Below the pieces are notes generated by a model. The model did not search any database, had not been told where the DNA came from, and saw only the letters and a list, made by a program, of their open reading frames with translations. A stretch of DNA of 64,000 bases. Origin: Dryococelus australis (taxonomy: Eukaryota > Arthropoda > Insecta > Phasmatodea > Phasmatidae). A program made the position numbers and the translations under genes. The first letter of the stretch is position 1; each line of letters starts with the position of its first letter. Shown one piece after another: positions 11,365 through 22,380 of this stretch. The stretch lies in assembly GCA_029891345.1 (NCBI GenBank), contig CM057000.1, positions 134,877,663 through 134,941,662 on the forward strand. The letters are read 5' to 3'.

Positions 11365-11520
11365 AGTAGTGTATGGGTATATTGAGGACAATTCATATTA
11401 GGCCCTAAATTCCATAAATTTTCATCGGAAACCATTCTTTTATCCTCCAAAATCAGCCATAAACAAAAAAGACAAAATAATAAATGGCACAAATAAAAAT
11501 TACACAAAATCCTGCACGAA
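11365..11520. repeat. Left terminal inverted repeat (about 156 bp)
   Basis: Reverse complement aligns with 17,362-17,519, sharing for example GGCTGATTTTGGAGGATAAA and the inner TTCGTGCAG. Similarity stops inside of 11,520. Confidence 0.85.
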
Positions 11521-11689
11521 AGAGTGAACATAATATTTCGCGCAAAAATTAAGCAAAATCAGCTGCTTACGCATTAAATCAAACAAATTTTGACCAAAAA
11601 TGCAAGCTAAATGAAGCAAAAAAATTAAGGTAATGTAGTACAAATTATGCAAACTAATCTAAAATAAATTAAAATATTTTGTTATATTT

Positions 11690-11950
11690 CACTATAGTTT
11701 ATATTCGAAGCTCTACTAATTTTTTAAAAACTTATTCTATATGCTCTATATTTTCACCTATTTCTCGTAGTTCATCTTTATTGTTAATGTTTTCTAATAC
11801 TCATAATTGTAAGTTTTGTAAATTTGAATTAAATTTGTATAAACTAATTCTCTTATTACGTCAGATGCATTAGCCAATCTATGGGAAGGTATAATTGAAC
11901 CACCACCACCTTTATAAAATATCAGTCTGGCTGCAAGGAAACAAAGCCGA
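11690..11950 (-). pseudogene. Unidentified gene remnant inside the Polinton-like element
   Basis: Minus-strand coding-like text runs downstream of the DJR gene: a segment containing SIIPSHRLANASDVIREL near 11,850-11,900, then, after a frame change, a charged helical stretch NNKDELREIGENIEHIE, a TAA and KKLVELRI. The low-complexity poor-codon background elsewhere in the element makes this stand out. No family recognised; the order suggests a gene cotranscribed with the DJR gene. Confidence 0.4.
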
Positions 11951-12154
11951 CTTAATTGTTTATATATAAAGAAAGAAATTTACTAAAACAACTAAAACTA
12001 TACATCTAAAATTTGTAAAGTTTTAAAAAATTAACTAATGTCTTAAAAATTTTTTAAAGTTCTAAAAGATGTAACCATTTAACTATGAATATTAAACTTT
12101 GATTTAAACTATCAAAATATTTTATTGATTCTTCCATTTATTAATATTAAAAAG

Positions 12155-13468
12155 TTATAAATCTTCAGTAATTCTGTCTTTCAAATAATCATAAGATAAT
12201 TTCCTTTGACTAATTAGAACAACATTGTAAGTTGTTCCGGCTTCACTAGCCTTATTAAAATCAGCACTAATTTTTATGTTAGTTTTTTTCTTTAACTACA
12301 GTAGTTTTTCTATATAAACAGTCAATAAAATATAATGGTCTTCGCCCCCAAAATGAATAATAATTGATATCACCTTGAGTGTTTACAGTTGATTTATAAT
12401 AAAGTTCATTATTTCTACATATGTTATCAAGTTTTGTTTTAGAATTTCTAAAATCGTTATATGCAAGGAACACTTTAACACAAAGACCATTTTCAATCTC
12501 TAGATTCCAATTTTCTTTTGGAAAATTTCGTTTATTTCATTTTTTACAAAAAATATTTCTTACATTACAGTGATCAAACATAGATGTGTGTATGTACTGT
12601 TCAACACGGTTTTTTCTATTAGTTTGAAACCCAACAAATACAAAACTCAGGCATGTAAAATTGTTAATAGTTAATCTGACCTTTTATATCGAATTTGAAA
12701 ACAGTTGTTCCAGTAGGAACTTCTTTTTTAAAAAATTGACAATAATCCAAACTAATAGGTTTTTTGGTTTATGTATATTTTTTATTTAATTGAAATCGCT
12801 GAGTTGAATTCATATTCAACAATAGGCATCATAATTTCTTATTTTTAAATTAGGTACAATTTAACTTGGATAGGCACAGTTTTTCTGAACTGCACAATAT
12901 GCATTTTTTGTTTCACAAACAAATAAACAATTGTTATAAGACAAATTACGAAAAAAAAGAAAGGGTTTTTATAGCCTCTTTTCCAGTAAATTTCATTGTT
13001 ATCACGAATAAAACCAAACAAATATCTCAGAAGATAGGTATTTCATTTGTTTTATGACTAGGAACATATTTTACTTGATATTTACTATCAATACCAGTAA
13101 GTTCTAAATAATATTGTTCACTTGGTGATCTTAGCAAATCATTCATCATTGTTGACGTTATTCCTGGATTATTAACAGCTTCAATAACATTTCAATGTTT
13201 TGAGATTTCTACTCTAGAAAATTGCAAAATAAAAGTTTGAAGAAACATTAATATTATTTAATTTTACATATTTTGCCTCATTTCCTTCTTTGTCCCTCTT
13301 TAGTAAGCGATATTGTTCATAAACATTAGCATCATTTGGAAAAGAAAATCCATCTCCTATAGGAATATCAAATTCAATTATATTATTGTAAACGTTTAAA
13401 TTCCCCCTAACTTGATCAGTTAGGGGAAAAGTTTGTCCATCGAAACTCTCAATAATTTTATAACTCAT
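12155..13468 (-). pseudogene. DJR capsid-like protein, second and more decayed copy
   Basis: About 438 codons from ATG 13,468 to a TAA at 12,155. The N-terminal 84 residues are intact and hold the SFPNDANVYEQYRL segment. After a stop and frame change come NNPGITSTM (the first-jelly-roll landmark, near 13,150) and, further on, VFVGFQTNRK with SMFDHCNVRNI (the second-jelly-roll landmark, 12,520-12,650). An intact 64-codon stretch at 12,279-12,473 follows, and the end has TTYNVVLISQRK. These landmarks occur in the same order as in the copy at 5,268-6,489, but the two proteins are distant and represent different viral lineages or separate invasions. There are several stops and at least four frameshifts; a stretch near 12,860-13,060 carries homopolymer errors. 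As the sole structural gene on this strand it points outward to the left repeat. Confidence 0.75.
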
Positions 13469-13640
13469 ATATAAGAAAACAATTATATATTAATGAAATA
13501 TTTATCACAAAATGTTTCTCGAGTTAAATTGCTTATTGAAATATACAGAAATTGTAAAAATAATCATGAAAAAGAATAGGAAATAAGAAGAAAAAAGTAC
13601 TACCATTAATTCACGAATTACAAAATATTGGTAAAGAAAA
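13469..13640. promoter_or_regulatory. Divergent intergenic region between DJR and PLA2 genes
   Basis: About 170 bp of very AT-rich sequence separates the divergent genes. It carries ATATATAAG at about 13,467-13,475 and TATATTAA near 13,485, which could be TATA boxes. A shared two-way promoter is inferred from the arrangement only. Confidence 0.3.
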
Positions 13641-13729
13641 AAAAAGTAGAACAAAAAATCGAATAAAATGAAAATTTAATAAATACTTTATTTCCCGTAG
13701 CAGTAAAAAAATTTAGATTATCCAACAAC

Positions 13730-14826
13730 ACCGCAAGAAACATCATTTGAAAGAGAATTGTTTTCAAAACATAAATCACCTAGTTTAGAATAGCACATGG
13801 GAATTGCACACAAAAAAAATTTACACAACCTGCTTGTACTATAAATCTTGGAAGAGAAATTACAAAAAGAATAAATGTTATTGATACTAAATATGGTTTA
13901 CGAGGAGATGAGAATAATTTTTACATTGGAGATAGAAAAGTAAAGATAGCTGATGCAAAAATATTTGATAATGATAAAGAATATAAATTAACAGAAGGAA
14001 TTTCTAATTCGTTAACAAAAGAAAAATAAGATCCTGATGATAAATTCAGTGACAACGACTATGAAAATTACAGAGAAATTATTTTATCAACCAATGCTGC
14101 ATTTCAATAATATAATCCAAAAAAGAAAATTAACTCGGATAAAAGTTGGTAATACATAAATATAATTAAACCAATTTATGATAACTATATAAAAGAATCA
14201 CAATCAAGATCAATGACAAATACACCTGAAAGAATGATTCTCTAAAAAATTATAGATCTGGAGAAGGTATAAAAAAATCCAACATTTTACCAAAAGAATA
14301 TATTTGGATGGACGATGTTAGAAAATTGGCGGACAGATTGTTAATTATTCACGGCAAAGAAAATGCTGGATATAATAGTTACTACAATGAAAAAGTAAGC
14401 ATAATGAAAATGTTGAATAATACATTTTCCAAAGGAATGACTTATCTTATAAGAGTTTTAAAAGTAATTCTGTACTCTTTTTGGAACTCTGAACACAATG
14501 GTAAAGGTATTATAAATTGGGCATTAAACAATTTAAATTTACCCGAAATACATTTTCCTGATTATAATTATTTTGGTCCATTCACCTAATTAAACAAAAG
14601 ATTAGAAAGACATGACATAGTAATAAATAAATTAGATGAAGCATGCAAATATCACGATATTGCTTATAGAGGTCATAAAGATTTAGAATCTAGACACTAA
14701 GCTAATAAAATCTTACGAAAAGAAGCAAAAGACATAAATAAAAAAACTCCAATTGGTGAAAAAACTGCTTCTGCAGCTGTTGCTTAAACTATGTTCACAA
14801 AAAGAAAATTCGGTTGGGGTATTTAA
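13730..14826 (+). pseudogene. Virion-type protein with C-terminal parvovirus-like phospholipase A2 domain, decayed
   Basis: The upstream part has DTKYGLRGDENNFYIGD near 13,880-13,930, a landmark of a large insect-genome family of virus-derived proteins, and DYENYREIILSTNAA near 14,060. After a frameshift near 14,240 the second part keeps one frame to a TAA at 14,826, starting from YIWMDDVRKLADRL. The PLA2 core follows: YNYFGPFT is the calcium-loop region (the usual second Gly of GPGT is Phe here), and DEACKYHDIAY holds the catalytic His-Asp pair and the Cys. A C-terminal KRKFGWGI follows. In parvovirus VP1 this fold helps particles leave endosomes; related domains occur in Polinton-like viruses. 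There are at least seven in-frame stops, nearly all TAA, so no full product can be made. Confidence 0.8.
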
Positions 14827-14959
14827 ATGTTTTATTAGTTATTTTTTTACTTATAAATGAAGATAAAAAAAATATATAACTTTCGATATACCCATTGATC
14901 ACTTAAGAGATTTGGGTATCGATCATTTTTTAACAAAAGATAAACTCGAGAAGAAAATT

Positions 14960-15151
14960 AAAAATTAAAAACAGGTAAAGATTTCTTATTAACTTAATCA
15001 ATACCGATACTAAAAAAAATATTAGAAGATAAACATGAAATGGTTTACATCATGGAGGATTTTTACAAATTTTATTTGCAGCTTTAGGTGCACTTGGTGC
15101 TTTTGCTGGTGGAGCTAGTGCAATTTATAATTCTGTTGAATAAACTAGAAA
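14960..15151 (+). pseudogene. Small Gly/Ala-rich hydrophobic virion-like protein, remnant
   Basis: A reading ending at 15,151 has GLHHGGFLQILFAALGALG followed by AFAGGASAIYNS, a single membrane-type segment with small residues. It is preceded, after a one-base frame change, by a lysine-rich lead around ILKKILEDKHE. Short Gly-Gly-Phe-started hydrophobic proteins of this type follow PLA2-bearing genes in related elements (from memory); they are thought to be minor capsid or membrane-active peptides. The C-terminus is lost at the possible insertion point near 15,152. Confidence 0.5.
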
Positions 15152-16300
15152 AGTTTGTGTCTGTTAGCTGAGGATACTGTACAGCACTGGTCGCCATATT
15201 TGCCGAAACTTTACTACTCGTGTTCCAACTCTGTTAGGTAATATAATTTACTTTACGGCCGCAGCTTCCAACCCTACACATTGTAAACAATTGTACCGCT
15301 TCCTGGGCCCATAACCTGTTAAACATATCTTAATTCTTTTATTTTCCTCCTTCTCCAAAACACACATAGCTCCTCCAATAACACATCACACTCCCCACAC
15401 ACTCAAGGCCATAACAACACACCAACCTGATATACAGTGCTGCCAACCTAATCTAGTAGTACAATATTTATATTGTAACAAAGGTTACTTAGAACATGAA
15501 TTGCATGAAGCATACATATAGTGAAACATTAAAATAAACTCTACACATTGAAGAGATATTCAGTGTGGCAGGCGGCATAACTCATGACCATTCTGTACAC
15601 GTAACACAACATAAAGCTACAAATGTGTTAACTGTACTTTAGGAATTAGAAAATTTGATAAGAAGAAAACAGTACTGTTGGTAGCTTCAAGAAACAGTTC
15701 TTGCATAGTTTGCCGAACCATTTTTTAAAATTTGAACAGGTGAAATCTAGGTTTTACATTCAGATCAGGTCAACTCACACAAAACTGAACTGCTGAAAAC
15801 CTAGTGTGCTTCAGGCAAAACCCAATCTATGGTTTAAAAATGATTTAAAATTCACATTTAGTGTGACATGGGAAATTCGAAGGCAGTGAATAGTCGTACC
15901 CTAGTCACTCCACAAAATACACAGTGAATTTATTCAGAATCAGTATGGCTCCATGAATGTCCTGCTTCTCTGGATTATCATTTCACTTTTAACAGTGCAG
16001 CTTGCTGCAAGAAACTTTGAATGGTACTAGTGATAGAAAATAAACATAACTATACAATAATTGACAGACTGCCCACACCAATATTTTTGAGCACACATGT
16101 AAAATTCCACAGATATAGAAGTTCATCGCAATATACAACATCATTACTTAAATTGGATAGCCCAAAAATTAAGTTTATGCGTTGACAAAGCAAATAATTA
16201 CAAGACCACAACTTCAAGTAAATTCGGAATTCTCTCTGTTACCTTGAAAACTCACTATCAAAAGAAAACCAAATGACATGACAACACATAAAAACATTGT
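15152..16300. other. Possible insertion inside the Polinton-like element
   Basis: Composition changes abruptly from extremely AT-rich viral sequence to more balanced DNA, and both neighbouring viral genes break at the edges. No target duplication, inverted repeat or ORF was found, so its nature is open. It could also be an unrecognised part of the element. Confidence 0.35.
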
Positions 16301-16365
16301 ATACATTTTTTATTTCTGAACTTTTAGCTTTAGCTCCTAATTCTGTAACTTTAAAATCATTTAAA

Positions 16366-16555
16366 TTAACCGTAGATATTTTTTAAAGTTAGATTTTCTC
16401 CTGCTATACTAACATTGCACAGTATTATAATAATTCTAATTAAATCGTCTTTTTTTAGTTCATAATGCTTTTTTATTGTTAATATTTTAGCTGTATTCCT
16501 TAACTCTTAACAATCTCATTTAATTCAACACACTTATTGAATTGGTCGTCGACAT
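16366..16555 (-). pseudogene. Small Rho-N/SAP-like protein, remnant
   Basis: From ATG 16,555 a short frame is followed by QFNKCVELNEIV and, after a frame change, LRNTAKILTIKKHYELKKDD and LIRIIIIL. The pattern L..A..L.I..Y..LKKDDLI is that of the helix-extended-loop-helix Rho-N/SAP folds, which bind nucleic acid and occur in Polinton and giant-virus proteins. There are at least two frame breaks. The assignment rests on one motif. Confidence 0.35.
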
Positions 16556-16750
16556 TTTTAATTGTTTATTTATGAAGGAAAAAATATAAAGGGAATGGAA
16601 AATATAAAGATAGAAATATAAAGGAATAAATCAATAAAAGTATTAAAATTATTGATAGTAAAGAAATTGTTTTTAACTATTTAAATTCCTTGTATGATAT
16701 TTCTCAGTATAGCATTTTTACATATTGTTGTATGTTTATCCCTAGTATTT

Positions 16751-17108
16751 TTATGAGGGGAAAAATAGATTTATAGATTTATTCTCATTAGATACTTTAC
16801 AAGTTTTTGTTTGATAATTATAATGTTGAATTTCATTTAGAATATCTACTACCGTGTTGTGTGATTTTCTATTTTTATGCTTTTTGAGAGGTGCATTATA
16901 AACATATTTTCCACATTCCCAGATTACTTTTTTTAAAATCTCATAATGACTACTAGCATATTCACTATAAATTTATTTAACTGAGGTCAAAATGCATATC
17001 TTTTACGCATTTATTGAATGAAAAACTTTCTATGAATAATAATTGCCCACACTTTTTACAATGCCTACATATATTATTTTTTGTTATATAATGGAGTTGA
17101 AATTCCAT
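16751..17108 (-). pseudogene. Small protein with a CxxC-type zinc-binding motif, remnant
   Basis: ATG 17,108 opens a 41-codon reading with CRHCKKCGQ around residue 15, a compact zinc-knuckle-like cluster, and a further Cys. After a TAA and frame change a 70-residue coding-like stretch follows (WECGKYVYNAPLKKHK, then VVDILNEIQHYNY) to a TAA at 16,751. It lies just inside the right inverted repeat and faces inward. No family recognised; a viral regulatory protein is a guess. Confidence 0.4.
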
Positions 17109-17361
17109 TTTATTTATAAAGAAAAAAATTAATAAGAGACATTTTTTATTTGCATTTATTTTAATTTTTAAATTTTTAATTTATCTTAATAAATGTTTTT
17201 TTATAAATAAAAAAATGAAATTGCTTCTTAACAAGTTTAACCATTCATATGAATTTACTAAACTACAAGGGCTTGAAAAAAAATTAAATTATATGTTGCT
17301 ACAGATTTTCAAATTTATGAATCTAAGTATGGTGAAAAATTTGTGGCCTTCTAGGTTATTA

Positions 17362-17519
17362 TTCGTGCAGAATATTTGTGTAGTTTTTATTTGTGCCAAT
17401 TTTTATTTGTATTTTTTTATTTATGGCTGATTTTGGAGGATAAAAGCATGGTTTTTCGATGAAAATGTATGTAATTTAGGGTCTAAAATTGGCTGTCCTC
17501 AATCTACCCATATACTTCT
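17362..17519. repeat. Right terminal inverted repeat (about 158 bp)
   Basis: Inverted counterpart of 11,365-11,520; ends TGTCCTCAATCTACCCATAT-ACTTCT at 17,519 and is followed by the target duplication ATTATT. Confidence 0.85.
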
Positions 17520-17525
17520 ATTATT
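17520..17525. repeat. Right target-site duplication of the Polinton-like element (ATTATT)
   Basis: Partner of ATTACT at 11,359-11,364; the single difference is C/T. Confidence 0.7.
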
Positions 17526-18320
17526 TGAAACATAATTTAAATTTAACATATACGACGAAAGCAAGACATAATAAGATATCTGGCAATCTATGTCCTAAAA
17601 TCACATAGCAAATTAATCTCCTTAAATGCATGGGCATTATTTATTCCTTGTAATTATTAAGGTAAAAGAAAAAACATTGAACTGGCATTAGTGTTTTTTT
17701 TTTAGTTAATGGCATTTCTCTTCCATAAGATGGAAAAACTACAATTTTCTGATAAAATTAATTGCGTTAGTTATAGACTTAGATAGCAGAATTATGTGTG
17801 TTATCTTAATTCAGAAAGAATTTTTCACAGATCTGATGGTAATCTGTAGAGAATTTCCTCAGATATGATATATGGCTACGATAATAATTTCTGGAGACAA
17901 TTACAAAAAAAGCTGAAGATTGAATTTTATTTCACAGAGTAGCCACTTCAGCGTATAAATATCGAGTTAACTCTGTTCAAAGGCATCAAACATATTGCAT
18001 GAAACACTAAAATAATCTGAAAGTATGAGACTATTTGATACAGTTTTCCTGTGTTTTCTCAAAGTTCTGTTAAAAAAAAAAAAAACAGATTGGAAGTGAA
18101 CGAGAAGTTACTGAGATATTGCATTTAAATTTACATTAAGGAGGCATCTTTTAGCATATCAGACTACACTAAAGCAATTATAAATCAGTACATTTATTGG
18201 GATCTGTCTGTACACGAAGTTGGCCTTACATCTGACAGCGATATACAATATGTAACAGAAAATATGAGGCAACCATTTGTAAAACAAACAAATTAATGAT
18301 TGAAAAGAGTATAATTGATA
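17526..18320. other. No gene recognised
   Basis: AT-rich with a short poly-A run at 18,070-18,084; nothing else seen. Confidence 0.4.
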
Positions 18321-18554
18321 TAGGCTGTTCTCTGTAAAGTGAGCACTTTTGAGGCCCCTAGTTACATTATTTCAGCCATTTTTTAATGCTTTAACCACTT
18401 TTTTTTTTAATAAATACTTGCGTGTTAGTAATAAACATGGTGTGTATATTCCACCGCACTCGGAAGTTAACCTCTAAAAGGAAATTAAAATATATTGACT
18501 AATATTCTAAATTAGAGGGCTTTCAAGAGTTCTCACTTTATCGTGAATAGCCTA
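18321..18554 (+). mobile_element. Short-form MITE of the GGCTGTTCAC family (about 234 bp)
   Basis: Ends TAGGCTGTTC and GTGAATAGCCTA are inverted copies, flanked by TA on each side. The interior differs from the 425-bp form and matches the copies at 48,479 and 56,309 (AATAAACATGGTGTGTATATT). Confidence 0.85.
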
Positions 18555-19403
18555 TAGTGTCCATAACTCCACAGGTGCATTTTAATAAGTTGCGCTTATC
18601 TTCGGTAGACTCTGAAAAATTATTTTTAAGTATGTATTTTCAGGGTCGCTCTGTGTTACAAAATGTTTTCGATACTGCTTTTGGCAAAAAAAAAAAAAAT
18701 TAGTCTTTTGTTGGAACATGTAAGTTGTTTTACCATTAAATTTTACCTCTTATTCTCCGAAATGTTTAACGGGAAGGTACAAGTAATGTAAGAAAACGTG
18801 CTACGTGAAGGCGAATAACGAAAAAGAGCTCTGTGCGTACAAATTCGGAATCTCTCCGAATTGCCGATAGAGGGTTTAGGGAACAAACAATGCCGAGGTT
18901 AAACTAACTTCGCCGCTACATCCACAAAGTTTCCGTTTCTTAGGCACTTAGGATATTTTTTGTCACACTGTTTCTCTGTGTATCGGAAAGCAGCACGAGC
19001 CACATGTATACAGTTTTAGCGCTTCAAACACTTAGCGCGAGTATCATCAGCAGCAGCATCATACCACTGGCCCATGTACACGACATTCCATAAAGGACAA
19101 ACGGACCAACCTCCACCCTCAAGCCGCTTGGACCTGTTACGACAGACCAACATCTATAGCCCGATTCCGATAATCCAATCCATAGTATTAAACCTCATAG
19201 TCAAACTTACCGGAAACCAAAACCTACTGACAAGACAGATAAAACGATGCATACCAGGACCAACCCCCCCCCCCCCCCCCCAGCTTTTCTCATCAACGCA
19301 CTCAAAAAAATCAACGAACCACGGACAGACGGATACTGACCGCCAACACGCAATTTGTTTTAAATAATTTTTTTCTCCAGCGATTTCATGGAAGTATAAT
19401 TCT
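18555..19403. other. No gene recognised; 18-base poly-C tract
   Basis: Contains a C run at 19,264-19,281. Overlapping ORFs across it are poly-Pro/poly-Gly artefacts. Confidence 0.45.
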
Positions 19404-19815
19404 ATAAGCTGTTCATGATAATGCAAGCGCTTTTGATATAAACTTTTGAAGAAAAAAAATTCCTGTTTAGCAAATACATTATAACGCACACACGAGTTTG
19501 TCGGCGTACAATTACATTGCCAGTAAATGAACTAAAATAGTTATAAGCCTTGACGTTATATTGCGATTTAAGAGTTTGTTTGTGGTTTCAAAGTATAAAA
19601 AATCAAGATATTTTTGGCTTTACACTTGGTAGATTTTGTTTGCACATCAGTAACACATTTAGATTCTTAATTACTTCACCTTTTCAATTGACTGGCGAAT
19701 GAGTGAAGTCATAGTGCCCAATACAATGTGAATGTTACACTTGGCTGAAGGATAAGGAAATGAAGAGAAAATAAGACCTTAAGCAGGGCTTTCACTTTAT
19801 CACGAACGGTCTTAT
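19404..19815 (-). mobile_element. Diverged MITE of the GGCTGTTCACG family
   Basis: Left end TAAGCTGTTCATGATAA and right end CTTTATCACGAACGGTCTTA. The CTTAAGCAGGGCTTTC landmark next to the right end shows it lies inverted relative to the copy at 8,765. The interior has drifted. Confidence 0.65.
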
Positions 19816-19869
19816 AGAAGTGTAATGAGTAGTTACCAAGCCCACTCTGCTCCATTTAGCTATACCATC

Positions 19870-20110
19870 CGCACCTTAAACAGGCCATCGCCTACAGTTC
19901 GACATGATTTATTCCCTTGTGAGCAAGAACCGGCGGAGTGTTTTGAATACAGCGGGGGACTAGTTGACGGGGTCTGAACTTCCTGGAAGCAGATGCAGAT
20001 TTTTCTCGTCTGCTCACGATTGTCACCAAGTCCGCCGGGAGCTGCTCCCCGGTGCAGCACGACAATACTGGCAAGTCGTGAGGCTTCCTCGTCAACATCA
20101 CTTGCACTGT
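19870..20110. other. GC-rich patch, possible exon or CpG-rich fragment
   Basis: A locally GC-rich segment has open minus-strand reading with sensible composition (LPVLSCCTGEQLPADLV near 20,030-20,080). A CCAG/GAAG junction near 19,987 could be a splice border, but no convincing donor or acceptor pair brackets it, and no family is recognised. Confidence 0.25.
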
Positions 20111-20207
20111 AAAAAAGTATCCTGGCAAACTTCCTCAAATGTATTGGAAGTTTCTAACCTACACATTGTGTGGGAAATTTCCCATGCGCCTGGTTGCGAA
20201 TACACGA

Positions 20208-20290
20208 AAGTTACCACACAAAGTTGGGAACTTCCCTGCGCATTTGACGCTTTCCTGAGCAAATGTAGGAACGCTGCCATAAATGTCTGT
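20208..20290. repeat. Dispersed repeat shared with 53,003-53,100 (inverted)
   Basis: GGGAACTTCCCTGCGCATTT, CTTTCCTGAGCAAATGTAGG and the adjacent AACGCTGCCATAAATG recur in reverse complement at 53.0 kb, with a small internal duplication there. Confidence 0.7.
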
Positions 20291-21998
20291 GTAGAAACTT
20301 TGCCATGCGCGCTTTCCCACTACACGTGTACACTTATGTGGGAAATTTCCAAATAATTTCTTACAGCGTGGAATTGTCGGCTGAATGCTTCTTGGGTCTT
20401 GAAATAGGCTATTTCAAGGTATTCAGAATCACTACATATATATTTTTTTTTTTACAAATCACGGTTACTGCACCCTATTCAACGCGGATGATGAATGGTA
20501 AGTTACCCTTATACAACTCGACCACGACATGTATGCAGCCAGCGAGGGTAGTGTCGCCAGGAATAGCAGCAGGTAGAGAGCAAGAGTGAGCGAAGAGCTA
20601 CCTTGCGAGAAGGGGAAACCACACACGAGTCTGCATGAACGCATGCAACAGTATAGCGCACACTGCAGACGTTCATTGTCGATGCAGAAGTACGTAAGCT
20701 TATTATATAGATGTGTGTATAATATATTTTACTGTCTTTTTGCTTGCACGAGCATGCTCGTTGTGCCTTATTCGCCTTAAATACCTACTTCTCCAGGCGA
20801 CGATGTCATTTATTTCCATTAAAACCTTTCTACTGTATTTGCACTTTTTGAAGTGAACCCCCATTTTTTAAAGATTTTGTCTCAAAGCCGTCCTTTTTCC
20901 AGGGAAATATTTCTCTTATTGTAAAATCGTTATCATTGTTTTTATTGTAGGGCCTTCTCCTTTAAGGGGGAAGCATCCTTGCTATCTTGGATTTACGTAT
21001 TTTCCTCATTAACTTAATTTTCGGAGTCAATATTTAAAAACCAATCTAGTCATGACATAGGGAACATTTTAACAGTTATTTATAAATCCCACTTATTTTT
21101 CTTAGGTGATTCGTGTCACATCTGTAACCTTAATCAAACATTATCTAATTATTCAATCATTTCACTCCCACATGGGAAAATACAGGTATATTTGAAACCC
21201 TACAAATTAAAAGAAATTCGTTAAGTAATCGTCAATGTCATGTCTAGCTTTGATTTTTTTTATTTCTGGTCATACATTTTCATTACGAATATTTGTAAGA
21301 AAATTCGAAGATGGAGTGGATACCACCCCCTTAACCACACAAAACTTACGTACGATGCGCTGAATACACCAAGATCAAAATCATCTAAACAGATTTTTTA
21401 AAGATATTTCACCCTCCCCCCTCCCACTATGGCTGAGAATGATAGATGTCAGAGGGAGGGGGACGTCATCTTGTAGTTCGCATATTTTCCGGCCGCACAC
21501 TTGTCGCGGTCGAGAAATATTCATTACGTTCATTCAAGTTTTTTAAACGATTTTTGACCGAGGTAATATGTAACTGTGTGTGAGTGATATATACACACTC
21601 CACGTGTTTCTATAACATAGGGACAAACTTCGGCAGGCAATTCCTTGCGAATTTATAGAACGAAAATATATTTGCAACTTATCCCCGAAAGTGATTATTA
21701 GGGGCGCTAGCCACCTCTAAAATTTGAGTTGTAAAATGCGTTTAGCTTAAAATATCAGAAACCACCTGTGATTAAGCAAAAAAAATCGCTGAATGCACTG
21801 AGTTTTATTGCCAGGCAGGTACAGTTCGTTAGGATCAGTAATCACTGTTTAGTTACCGAGCACAGACTGGAACGATCACTAACATTTTACTGATCATCGT
21901 CAACAGATCTGCAGTCAAATACTCTGATTTAGACTGTAGTTTAAAATGCTTCGATTTTAGAGTGTAGATCACGTGAACTATAGCGATGATTGTTGATA
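20291..21998. other. No gene recognised
   Basis: Single-copy-looking DNA; small ORFs near 20,300-20,780 lack coding character. Confidence 0.4.
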
Positions 21999-22380
21999 TA
22001 GCCTCTTCACGATAAACTGGACATTTTTGAAAGCCCTGCTTAAGATCTACTCGTATGCACGTATTGCCGTTGCCCTCGTCACTTTATCCGTACGTCCGTT
22101 AAGGAAAAATGTTAAATTATCATAAAGATAAATATTTAACTAACTTAGTCATTGTTACACTTATAAACATTACAAAAAACAGAAAACAAAAGAAATTATT
22201 TCATCATTCAAAACAGTTTACCTAGATTTTTTTTTGTAGTTCAACGTTAAGACATAGAACTACTTTTCCTACGATGTTGCCAACTTTACTGAGTGTGACC
22301 GTTGAAATATACGCAGGTAATGGCACTGACATTTTTCATAGGTTGATTTCAAAAGTGCTCACTTTACCGTGAACAACATT
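21999..22380 (+). mobile_element. MITE of the GGCTGTTCACG family (about 382 bp)
   Basis: Left end ATAGCCTCTTCACGATAAAC followed by GAAAGCCCTGCTTAAGATC; right end GTGCTCACTTTACCGTGAAC. Same orientation as the copy at 8,765. Confidence 0.8.

Larger units (their letters stand above)
11365..17519. mobile_element. Degenerate Polinton/Maverick-type (adintovirus-like) element, about 6.2 kb
   Basis: Evidence is threefold. (1) Inverted repeats at 11,365-11,520 and 17,362-17,519 align end to end, starting AGTAGTGTATGGGTATATTG and AGAAGTATATGGGTAGATTG. (2) An imperfect 6-bp target duplication flanks them exactly. (3) The interior carries DJR-capsid and phospholipase-A2 genes in divergent orientation. 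No DNA polymerase B, integrase, packaging ATPase or protease was recognised. At 6.2 kb, against the usual 15-20 kb, it is internally deleted or a non-autonomous form. Every gene is broken and the repeats have diverged, so the insertion is old. A GC-richer stretch at about 15,152-16,300 interrupts the viral genes and may be a later insertion. The element is much more AT-rich than the surrounding patches. Confidence 0.85.

Noticed and set aside
19074-19489. ORFs with poly-Pro or poly-Gly
   Set aside because: Caused by the 18-base C run; no coding context.
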